The notes under the pieces are model-generated. The model did not search any database. It was not told the DNA's origin and saw nothing but the letters and a program-made list of their open reading frames with translations. DNA of 17,784 bases from an uncultured Bacteroidales bacterium (GTDB taxonomy: Bacteria > Bacteroidota > Bacteroidia > Bacteroidales > UBA932), in contig CALCEJ010000048.1 of assembly GCA_937900465.1 (NCBI GenBank), positions 1 through 17,784 of the forward strand, written 5' to 3'. Position 1 is the first letter of the stretch; the number at the start of each line of letters is the position of its first letter. The translations under genes were made by a program, and so were the position numbers. Positions 1 through 6,378 of this stretch are shown here, in pieces.

Positions 1-92
1 ACACCCCTCTTTTGCGTAATAGATTGTATTTCAACATTTTACATTTCACGCTCGAAATCGGGAGCGGAGCCAGGGTGCTGGGAAAAGGCGGC

Positions 93-133
93 GGGGCGGA
101 CGAGGAGCAGTGGCCGTGGGGCGGACGAGGAGC
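93..133. repeat. 16-bp direct repeat, two copies 25 bp apart
   Basis: GGGGCGGACGAGGAGC occurs exactly at 93-108 and again at 118-133, separated by nine bases (AGTGGCCGT). It is seen directly in the sequence. The role is unknown. It sits just before the palindromic elements and may be part of the same repeat-rich island. Confidence 0.85.
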
Positions 134-158
134 GACCAATCATATGGGAAAGGGGCTA

Positions 159-201
159 TTGTGCACAAGGTCTGCTTTTGGGTAGGGGACCTTGTGCACA
201 A
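159..201. repeat. Perfect 14-bp inverted repeat (REP-like element A)
   Basis: TTGTGCACAAGGTC at 159-172 is followed after 15 bases by its exact reverse complement GACCTTGTGCACAA at 188-201. The outer ten bases of each arm (TTGTGCACAA) are themselves palindromic. The element can fold as a strong hairpin in DNA or RNA. Its inner arms and loop match element B at 225-259 in the opposite orientation, as in bacterial REP/BIME repeats. It is not followed by a T-run, so it does not look like an intrinsic terminator. Confidence 0.8.
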
Positions 202-224
202 ATCGGCGACAGGGCACAAAAACC

Positions 225-259
225 GCACAAGGTCCCCCGTCTAAAATCAGACCTTGTGC
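225..259. repeat. 10-bp inverted repeat (REP-like element B, opposite orientation to A)
   Basis: GCACAAGGTC at 225-234 pairs with GACCTTGTGC at 250-259 across a 15-base loop, CCCCGTCTAAAATCA. The reverse complement of the loop of element A is CCCTACCCAAAAGCA. It matches this loop at 10 of 15 positions, including the CCC start and the AAAA core. So A and B look like diverged inverted copies of one 35-bp element (arm, 15-nt loop, arm), placed 62 bp apart. No intrinsic-terminator T-tract follows. Confidence 0.75.
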
Positions 260-315
260 ATTTGCACCAGAAAGATGGGAAGGACGCAGGAGGAAAGCGA
301 AGGACCCGAGATGCA

Positions 316-499
316 GAAGGGAGCCAGGGAAAGGAGGGGACCCCAGGGCAAGAAGGGACCCGGGGAAAGAAGGGAGCCAGGGAAAGGAGGAGACCCCAGG
401 GGAGGAGGAGAGCCAGGGGAAGGAGGGAACCCCGGGAAAGGAGGAGACCCCAGGGGAAGGAGGGGACCCCAGGGGAAGGAGGAGACCCAGGGGAGGAGG
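316..499. repeat. G/A-rich imperfect ~18-bp tandem repeat array without T
   Basis: About ten degenerate units of 17-19 bp follow one another. Typical units are GGAGGAGACCCCAGGGGAA and GAAGGGAGCCAGGGAAA. Most carry a short near-palindrome of the type CCCCAGGGG or CCAGGG. There is no T at all on the + strand from 313 to 513 (201 bases), and only two Ts as far as 540. Purine strand bias and many runs of three or four G make triplex or G-quadruplex structures possible. The array ends about 140 bp before the mreB start. Array borders are approximate. Confidence 0.8.
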
Positions 500-571
500 G
501 ACCGGAGGAGAGGTGCGGAGGAGAGTGCGGAGAAAAAAAATTTGGGAAAGAGGAAAAAAGGGCCGGGCATA

Positions 572-602
572 TTGGGGCGAAAGAGAAAATTTCGTAAATT
601 TA
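572..602 (+). promoter_or_regulatory. Possible mreB operon promoter (Bacteroidota type)
   Basis: TAAATTTA at 595-602 differs by one base from the Bacteroidota -7 consensus TAnnTTTG. A TTG at 572-574 lies 20 bases upstream, a spacing typical of the -33 box. The mreB ATG is 38 bases downstream of the -7-like element. The match is imperfect, so this is a candidate only. Confidence 0.35.
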
Positions 603-640
603 CACCCTAATTCACAACTGACAGAAATACACGACAAGAT

Positions 641-1663
641 ATGCCTTTTCCTTTCCTGACACAGGAGCTTGCGATTGACCTCGGAACAGCCAATACCGTC
701 ATTTTCCAGAATGACGAAATCGCGCTGGACCAGCCCTCCATCGTAGCTATAGACAATCACACGGGAAAGTGCATCGCCCTGGGCCAGAAGGCGAAACTGA
801 TGCACGAAAAGACTAACCCCGGAATCAAGACCGTAAGGCCGCTGCGTGACGGTGTTATCGCGGACTTCAACGCTGCGGAGATGATGATCCGCGGATTCAT
901 CCGCGAGGTCAACTCCAAACACCGCTCCCTCTTCCAGCCTAACCTCAAGATCGTCGTCGGAATCCCCTCCGGATCAACAGAAGTTGAGATCCGAGCCGTC
1001 CGCGACTCTTCCGAGCACGCCGGAGGACGCGATGTATACCTCATTTACGAACCTATGGCTGCCGCTCTCGGAATCGGCCTCGATGTCGAAGCCCCTAAGG
1101 GAAATATGGTCGTCGATATCGGAGGAGGCACTACCGAGATCGCCGTAATCTCCCTCGGAGGCATTGTCCAGCAGGAGTCAATCCGTGTCGCCGGCGACGT
1201 CTTCACCTCCGACATCCAGAACTACCTGCGTCAACAGCACGTCATCAAGGTTGGTGAAACCACGGCGGAGAAGATCAAGATCGCCGTCGGTTCTGTCATC
1301 CCTGAACTTGACGAGGAACCGGAACCCTTCATCGTCCGCGGTCCAAACCTTATGACAGGTCACCCGGTAGAGGCCACCATTCCCTATCAGGAGATAGCTC
1401 ACTGCCTTGACAAGTCTATCGCCCGTATCGAAGCCTCGATTCAGCAGGTTCTGGAGCAAACCCCTCCTGAGCTGTACTCGGACATTGTCGAAAACGGCAT
1501 CAACCTCTCCGGAGGCGGAGCCCTTCTCCGCGGCCTTGCAAAGAGGCTCTCGGAAAAGGTCAACATCCCCTTCCACGTCGCAGAGGATCCCCTCCGCGCC
1601 GTCGCAAGGGGAACCTGCCTTGCACTTAAGAACACAGCTAACTACTCGTTCCTTATGCGGTAA
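641..1663 (+). CDS. mreB: Rod-shape-determining protein MreB (bacterial actin)
   Basis: MreB is the actin homologue that polymerises under the inner membrane and positions the lateral-wall synthesis machinery. The 340-aa length is normal for the family. The actin-fold ATP-binding motifs are all visible: phosphate-1 AIDLGTANT near residues 11-19, phosphate-2 VVDIGGGTTE around D159, and the adenosine motif GGGALLRGL from about residue 291. The N-terminus MPFPFLTQELAIDLGTAN begins at the usual distance before phosphate-1, which supports the ATG at 641. Its stop overlaps the mreC start by one base (TAATG). It is the first gene of a five-gene shape operon, preceded by a repeat-rich gene-free stretch. 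No inactivating change is seen. Confidence 0.97.
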   Translation: MPFPFLTQELAIDLGTANTVIFQNDEIALDQPSIVAIDNHTGKCIALGQKAKLMHEKTNPGIKTVRPLRDGVIADFNAAEMMIRGFIREVNSKHRSLFQPNLKIVVGIPSGSTEVEIRAVRDSSEHAGGRDVYLIYEPMAAALGIGLDVEAPKGNMVVDIGGGTTEIAVISLGGIVQQESIRVAGDVFTSDIQNYLRQQHVIKVGETTAEKIKIAVGSVIPELDEEPEPFIVRGPNLMTGHPVEATIPYQEIAHCLDKSIARIEASIQQVLEQTPPELYSDIVENGINLSGGGALLRGLAKRLSEKVNIPFHVAEDPLRAVARGTCLALKNTANYSFLMR

Positions 1664-2478
1664 TGGCAAAGCGCAGGCCCCTCTTTCCAAGAATCCTTTC
1701 CGCAGCAATCTTCATCCTTTTGGAGATTGCTGCACTTTCGATTCTCAGAAGCGGTTCCCAGGCGCGGAATCTCTGGCTTGCGCGAGCCGGTCACGGCTTT
1801 ATGGGCACGGTCTGGGGCGCCACCGAAGGGGTGAAGAATTTCTTCGCCCTCCGGAAAACCAACGAAAAGCTTGCGGAGGAAAACTTCCGTCTCCGTACCG
1901 TAATCGAACGGGGTACATTCCAGCAGCATCAGGCTTATATCGATACCCTTTCCGGACTGCCAAGGATAGGACATTTCGAGTATCTTAACGCTGAGGTCGT
2001 AAAGGCATCACGGAATAAGCAGCACAACTACATCATAGTTTCAAAGGGCTATGAGGACGGGGTGAAGGAAAAGTCCGGAATCGTTACCCCGGAGGGTGTC
2101 GTCGGTATCGTCGATGCCGTCAGCGCCCATTACAGCTTTGCCCTTTCCCTTCTCAACGCAGACATTTCCATCAGCGCAAGACTGGGAACCGAAGGGGCCG
2201 TAGGGCCATTGGCCTGGGACGGGAAATCCCGGAGGGGAGCAATCCTCAGGGAGATTCCCCTGCAGTACAAATTCGAGCCCGGTGATACGGTTTTCACCAG
2301 CGGCTATTCCTCTATCTTCCCCCCGGACATCCCCCTCGGGACGGCCGGAGAATCCAGGATAATAAACGGCGCCACGATGGAAATCAAGGTCAACCTTTTC
2401 CAGGATTTCGGATCCTTGAGATATGTGACACTTGTCCATAATACGGACTTTGACGAACTGGAGGGATTCGGAATATGA
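1663..2478 (+). CDS. mreC: Rod-shape-determining protein MreC
   Basis: MreC is a bitopic inner-membrane protein whose periplasmic part links MreB/MreD to PBP2 and activates the elongasome. The 271-aa protein has a basic cytoplasmic start (MAKRRPLFPR), one membrane helix at about residues 11-28, then a helical stretch rich in Glu, Lys and Leu around residues 62-90 that fits the family's coiled coil. A beta-rich domain follows, with typical MreC phrases such as YIIVSKGYEDGV and GVVGIVD. The start at 1663 overlaps the mreB stop by one base. The end overlaps mreD by four bases (ATGA), suggesting coupled translation. Family assignment is firm from sequence plus position between mreB and mreD. Confidence 0.95.
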   Translation: MAKRRPLFPRILSAAIFILLEIAALSILRSGSQARNLWLARAGHGFMGTVWGATEGVKNFFALRKTNEKLAEENFRLRTVIERGTFQQHQAYIDTLSGLPRIGHFEYLNAEVVKASRNKQHNYIIVSKGYEDGVKEKSGIVTPEGVVGIVDAVSAHYSFALSLLNADISISARLGTEGAVGPLAWDGKSRRGAILREIPLQYKFEPGDTVFTSGYSSIFPPDIPLGTAGESRIINGATMEIKVNLFQDFGSLRYVTLVHNTDFDELEGFGI

Positions 2479-2987
2479 AAAAGAATACCTATTGGATCGT
2501 ATACCTGATAATGTGGATACTTCAGCTGCTGCTTTCAAACTACGTCCGCATTACCCCGTACGTGATGATTACCCTGCTTCCGGTGATGGTTCTGACCATT
2601 CCCCTCAGGGTTCCGTCAATATGGGCTATGGTTATCGCCTTTGCCACGGGTCTTTCCGTAGATTTCCTTGCTGACGGGGTTGTGGGCCTGAATGCCCTCT
2701 CGCTCGTTCCCGTCGCTTTTGCGAGGAACGGTATCATTTCGCTCGTGTTCGGCGGCGAGCCCTTCGAGCGGAACGAAGACGTATCCGTCACGAAGAACGG
2801 ATTCGGACAGATGTCTATGGCCGTCCTTCTCGCCCTTGCGCTTTTCCTTGCCGTATATATTATCGCTGACGGGGCGGGAGTCCGTCCCCTCTGGTTCAAC
2901 GCCGCGCGCTTCGCCGCTTCCCTCGCCGCCGGATACGTCGTATCCGTCCTCGCCCTGGATTCCCTTGCTCCGGATACGAGGCGATGA
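2475..2987 (+). CDS. mreD: Rod-shape-determining protein MreD
   Basis: MreD is a small polytopic inner-membrane protein of the elongasome that works with MreC. This 170-aa product is strongly hydrophobic throughout, with about five likely membrane helices. One begins at residue 5 (YWIVYLIMWILQLLL), the middle section contains the family-like pattern GLSVDFLADGVVGLNAL near residues 59-75, and the last helix is AARFAASLAAGYVVSVLAL. The length is normal. The start overlaps mreC by four bases and the stop overlaps the PBP2 start by four bases. MreD sequences diverge widely, so position in the operon is a large part of the evidence. Confidence 0.92.
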   Translation: MKKNTYWIVYLIMWILQLLLSNYVRITPYVMITLLPVMVLTIPLRVPSIWAMVIAFATGLSVDFLADGVVGLNALSLVPVAFARNGIISLVFGGEPFERNEDVSVTKNGFGQMSMAVLLALALFLAVYIIADGAGVRPLWFNAARFAASLAAGYVVSVLALDSLAPDTRR

Positions 2988-4816
2988 ATGATGACCGTCA
3001 TATACGTCTTCTGATAGGACTCGGCGTTGTCGTCCTGATTCTGCTGGGGAAACTGTTTTCCATCCAGATTCTCGACGGGAAGTACAAGGCCGACGCTGAG
3101 AGGAATTCGATGGTCTATGAGACCATCTACCCCACAAGAGGCATCATCTACGACCGCGACGGCAGGATACTCGTCGGAAACAAGACCGCCTATGACATCA
3201 AGGTCACTCCCCGGGAAGTCAGGGAGTTTGACACCCTGTCCCTTGCGGCAGTCCTCGACGTGACGCCCGAGTTCATCAAAGAGAAGATGGCCGAATACAA
3301 GAAAAACCGCAGCATCGGCTATCAGAGCGTCACGATGATCCGTTCCCTCCCCGCTGAGAAGTACAACCGCTTCGCGGAAATCGCCTACCGCTTCCCCGGC
3401 TTCAAAGGCCAGATGAGGTCCATCCGCGATTACCCCTTCAATGCCGGCGGAAACCTCCTTGGTTATGTCTCCGAGGTCAATCAGGCCTATATCAACCGTC
3501 ATCCGGACGAGTACCGCAGCGGCGACTTCGCCGGTATGACCGGTATCGAGGCGGCAAGGGAGAAGGAACTGCGCGGCGAAAAAGGATATCACATCTACCT
3601 CCGGAACTCTCACAATCAAATTGAGCAGCCCTACAGGGGCGGCGAGGAGGACAAAGAGGCCGTCGCCGGCCACGACATAGTGACAACCATCGACGCTACG
3701 CTCCAGCAATACGGTCAGCAGCTGATGCAGGGAAAGGTAGGCAGCGTCGTCGCCATCGAGCCCTCGACCGGAGAAATCCTCGCCCTTGTCTCCTCCCCCG
3801 GAATCGACGTCGAGCAGCTTGCGGAGATAGGAAAATACTACAACGAGATTGTCTCGAGCCCATACAAGCCTATGTACAACCGCGCTGTCCAGGCGTCATA
3901 CCCTCCCGGTTCCGTGTTCAAGCTTGTGAACGGCCTCATCGGCCTGCAGGAAGGCGTCCTGACGCCTCACAACTACTATCCCTGCAGCCAGGGCTATCAC
4001 TTCGGCAGCGGCCGGAAGCTGGGCTGTCACGCCCATAAATCCCCGATCGATATGGAGGAGTCCATAATGATGTCCTGCAACGCCTACTACTGCTATGTCC
4101 TTAAGAACATCCTGGACAACAAAAAGTACGACAATGTCGCAGAAGCGCTCGACGCCTGGCACGACTATGTCACAAGCTTCGGCTTCGGACGGAAACTCGG
4201 GAGCGACTTCCCGGCGGAGCTCAGCGGCAGCATCCCTACTTCCAAGACATATAACAAGGCATACGGCAAGGGCTGGTGGAACTCCACAACGGTAATTTCC
4301 CTGTCCATTGGCCAAGGTGAAATCCTCGCGACGCCTATGCATCTTGCGAACCTCTGCGCCACCATCGCGAACCGCGGCTACTACATCATCCCCCACATCG
4401 TAAAGGCCTCCGAGGGCGTCGAGATTGACCCCAAGTACTACGAAAAGCAGTACACAAAAGTGGACACACTCCAGTTCCCCAAGATCATAAACGGTATGTA
4501 CAGGGCTGTCAACAGCGGCCCGGGAAGCGGCGGAACTGCAACCATCGCCGCCGTCGAAGGGCTGGATATCTGCGGAAAGACCGGAACGGCCCAGAATCCC
4601 CACGGCGCGGACAATTCCGTATTCATCTGCTTTGCCCCGAGGGAAAACCCCAAAATAGCGATCGCCGCCTATGTTGAACAGGGCGGTTTCGGTGCGACGA
4701 ATGCAGCGCCGATAGCTTCCCTTATGGTCGAAAAATACCTCACCGGGGAGGTAGGCAGACCAGCCCTTGAAAAGAGGATCAAGGAGACAAACCTTCTTTC
4801 ACGGATGAGGAAATGA
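2984..4816 (+). CDS. mrdA: Penicillin-binding protein 2 (elongasome transpeptidase)
   Basis: PBP2 cross-links peptidoglycan during side-wall growth as the partner of RodA. The 610-aa protein has an N-terminal signal-anchor helix (about residues 8-27). The class B PBP dimerisation region follows, with TRGIIYDRDGRIL near residues 51-63. The C-terminal transpeptidase domain carries all three active-site motifs: SVFK with nucleophile S310 and K313, SCN at 364-366, and KTG at 532-534 (CGKTGTAQNPHG). The length is typical. Its start overlaps mreD by four bases and its stop overlaps rodA by four. That order and coupling, directly before rodA, distinguish it from the division enzyme FtsI. The protein is expected in the periplasm, anchored in the inner membrane, and would be a beta-lactam target. 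Confidence 0.96.
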   Translation: MNDDRHIRLLIGLGVVVLILLGKLFSIQILDGKYKADAERNSMVYETIYPTRGIIYDRDGRILVGNKTAYDIKVTPREVREFDTLSLAAVLDVTPEFIKEKMAEYKKNRSIGYQSVTMIRSLPAEKYNRFAEIAYRFPGFKGQMRSIRDYPFNAGGNLLGYVSEVNQAYINRHPDEYRSGDFAGMTGIEAAREKELRGEKGYHIYLRNSHNQIEQPYRGGEEDKEAVAGHDIVTTIDATLQQYGQQLMQGKVGSVVAIEPSTGEILALVSSPGIDVEQLAEIGKYYNEIVSSPYKPMYNRAVQASYPPGSVFKLVNGLIGLQEGVLTPHNYYPCSQGYHFGSGRKLGCHAHKSPIDMEESIMMSCNAYYCYVLKNILDNKKYDNVAEALDAWHDYVTSFGFGRKLGSDFPAELSGSIPTSKTYNKAYGKGWWNSTTVISLSIGQGEILATPMHLANLCATIANRGYYIIPHIVKASEGVEIDPKYYEKQYTKVDTLQFPKIINGMYRAVNSGPGSGGTATIAAVEGLDICGKTGTAQNPHGADNSVFICFAPRENPKIAIAAYVEQGGFGATNAAPIASLMVEKYLTGEVGRPALEKRIKETNLLSRMRK

Positions 4817-6348
4817 TAGAAGCGCCCGGCTCATATCAGAGAGGACTCCGACAGTCCATTGACTGGAAGCTGATCATATGCTATCTGCTTCTGGTCCTGA
4901 TTGGCCTTGCAAACATCTATGCTGCGATCCATACCTCTGACAACGTCTCGTTCTTCGCCTGGGAATCCAGAAGCGGAAAACAGCTCATCTGGATAGGGAC
5001 GGCGCTTGTCCTCGCCACCCTTATCCTGTTCGTAATGCCGGCGAGGTGGTGGGAGGGGCTTTCGCTCCCGCTATACCTGTTTGTGCTGCTGCTGCTTATC
5101 GCAGTCATATTCCTGGGCGTCGAGGTCAAGGGGTCCAGGTCCTGGTTCGCCTTCGGCCCTGTCCGATTCCAGCCGGCAGAGATATCAAAGATATCGACAT
5201 CGCTGCTGCTCGCTGCCGTTATGAGCCGGACGGATTTCAATATCCGTAAATTCAAAAACCTCGCCCTTGCCGGCGCAATCCTCCTGATTCCGATGCTGGT
5301 CATACTGGGCGAGAGCGAAACCGGTAGCGCCCTGGTGTACCTAGGATTCATATTTGTCCTGTATCGGGAAGGACTTTCCGGATGGTGGCTGGCCCTGATA
5401 GGGCTTGCTATCGCCCTTTTCATAACAACGCTCACCCTGTCGCCCTTCCACTCGATTCTTCTCCTTGTCGCGGTCGTTGGCATAACCTATTCTTTCCAGG
5501 GCACGCGGAAACAGTTCAGGCCCAGATTCCTCATAACCGCCGGATTCGTCCTTGTGATGTCGCTGGTACCGTGGATTCTCCGTCTTGTTGACCTGAGTAT
5601 CCTTAAAGATCAGCTTGCAATCCTGACCGAGTACTACGTGCCGCAGGCCGGTGAAGCGCGTCACGCCTCCGGGGAATATCTCCTCCGGATAAAACCGGTC
5701 CATATCATTACCCTCACAAGCCTTCTGGCAATCCCCCCGCTTGCCCTCCTTGCATATCGGCAAAGGGACAGGGCGCTGTGGCTTACAATCGGGGCTTTCA
5801 TCGTGGGCGCAGTACTGGTGTTTTCCTCCGACTATATCTTCGACGAAGTCCTCCAGGACCACCAGAGAAGCCGTATCGAGGTCCTTCTGGGGCTGAAGGA
5901 GGACCCTTCAGGAGTGGGCTACAACCAGAACCAGTCAAAAATCGCCATCGGCTCCGGCGGCCTTGCCGGAAAGGGATGGCTTGGCGGAACCCAGACAACC
6001 TACGGCTTCGTTCCGGAGCAGTCCACTGACTTTATTTTCTGCACCGTCGGTGAACAGTTCGGATTCCTCGGGTGCCTTCTGGTGATTGCCCTGTACGTAT
6101 TTCTCATAGTAAGGATAATGATGGACGCGGAAAGGTGCAGGTCGCCGTTCACGAGGATATACGGGTACTGCGTCGCCGCCTGCATTTTTATGCACCTTTT
6201 CATAAACATAGGGATGACGCTGGGGCTGATGCCGGTGATTGGCATTCCGCTGCCTCTGCTCTCCTACGGAGGCTCTTCGCTATGGGCCTTCACCATACTG
6301 ATATTTATTTTTATCGCACTGTACCGGGACGAAAAGAAGTATTTTTAG
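4813..6348 (+). CDS. rodA: Peptidoglycan glycosyltransferase RodA (SEDS family)
   Basis: RodA polymerises lipid II into glycan strands in the inner membrane, paired with PBP2. The 511-aa protein is polytopic. Recognisable SEDS segments are GSRSWFAFGPVRFQPAEIS (R118, E123), the loop DPSGVGYNQNQSKIAIGSGG containing the probable catalytic Asp D364, GFVPEQSTDFIF, and the C-terminal GIPLPLLSYGGSSLWAF. It is longer than the roughly 370-430 aa of proteobacterial RodA. The extra sequence lies in the middle (about residues 255-345) and contains two additional hydrophobic stretches around a polar loop; I believe this is a Bacteroidota trait rather than an anomaly. The gene starts inside the end of mrdA (ATGA overlap) and closes the operon. 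FtsW is the alternative, but the PBP2 neighbour argues for RodA. Confidence 0.95.
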   Translation: MIEAPGSYQRGLRQSIDWKLIICYLLLVLIGLANIYAAIHTSDNVSFFAWESRSGKQLIWIGTALVLATLILFVMPARWWEGLSLPLYLFVLLLLIAVIFLGVEVKGSRSWFAFGPVRFQPAEISKISTSLLLAAVMSRTDFNIRKFKNLALAGAILLIPMLVILGESETGSALVYLGFIFVLYREGLSGWWLALIGLAIALFITTLTLSPFHSILLLVAVVGITYSFQGTRKQFRPRFLITAGFVLVMSLVPWILRLVDLSILKDQLAILTEYYVPQAGEARHASGEYLLRIKPVHIITLTSLLAIPPLALLAYRQRDRALWLTIGAFIVGAVLVFSSDYIFDEVLQDHQRSRIEVLLGLKEDPSGVGYNQNQSKIAIGSGGLAGKGWLGGTQTTYGFVPEQSTDFIFCTVGEQFGFLGCLLVIALYVFLIVRIMMDAERCRSPFTRIYGYCVAACIFMHLFINIGMTLGLMPVIGIPLPLLSYGGSSLWAFTILIFIFIALYRDEKKYF

Positions 6349-6357
6349 TATCTTTGC
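6349..6357 (+). promoter_or_regulatory. -7 promoter element for alaS, immediately after the rodA stop
   Basis: TATCTTTGC matches the Bacteroidota -7 consensus TAnnTTTG exactly and begins on the base after the rodA TAG. The alaS ATG is 21 bases downstream, implying a very short leader. I see no clear -33 TTTG box at the right distance, which would fall inside the last rodA codons. No terminator hairpin separates rodA from alaS, so readthrough from the shape operon is also possible. Confidence 0.5.
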
Positions 6358-6378
6358 GCCTCAATTAGAAAACTCGAT

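Larger units (their letters stand above)
1..640. other. Gene-free region upstream of mreB, rich in repeats
   Basis: I see no credible gene here. The first 60 bases are A/T-rich; from about 61 the sequence becomes very G-rich. Frame 1 of the + strand stays open from base 1 to a TAA at 595-597, but the product is low complexity (Gly/Arg/Glu/Pro) and resembles no family I know. The openness is explained by the near absence of T, which every stop codon needs. The minus-strand frame across the same bases is Pro/Ser/Leu repeats running back into mreB and also looks spurious. The region holds a direct repeat (93-133), two palindromic elements (159-201 and 225-259), a tandem array (316-499) and a possible mreB promoter (572-602). 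Nothing shows whether the gene upstream of base 1 is read toward or away from it. Confidence 0.7.

Noticed and set aside
159..259. Hairpins considered as intrinsic terminators or a CRISPR fragment
   Set aside because: There is no T-run after either stem. The copies are inverted rather than direct, and no regular repeat-spacer series exists.
1..597. Frame 1 open from the window start to TAA at 595, with a collagen-like Gly-X-Y run (GSQGKEGTPGQEGTRGKKGAR)
   Set aside because: All three + frames are open across 313-513 simply because T is absent there. The Gly-X-Y pattern follows from G-rich repeat units whose length is close to a multiple of nine. Units vary from 17 to 19 bp, so no frame keeps the pattern, and the N-terminal part looks like no protein family.
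192..659. 155-aa plus-strand ORF ending inside mreB
   Set aside because: It is low complexity, trivially open because of base composition, and overlaps the secure mreB start.
140..922. 260-aa minus-strand ORF with Pro/Ser/Phe repeats overlapping the mreB start
   Set aside because: It is the complement of the G/A-rich array plus antisense of mreB. The repeats are the DNA repeats read backward, and the N-terminal third is a shadow of a well-conserved gene.
2540..3709. 389-aa minus-strand ORF opposite mreD and PBP2
   Set aside because: It is antisense of two genes with clear motifs; long antisense frames are common in GC-rich coding DNA with this codon use.
5575..5850. Extra central segment in RodA considered as an inserted domain
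   Set aside because: It is in frame, hydrophobic and flanked by normal SEDS motifs; I believe long RodA proteins are usual in Bacteroidota, so it is not treated as anomalous.
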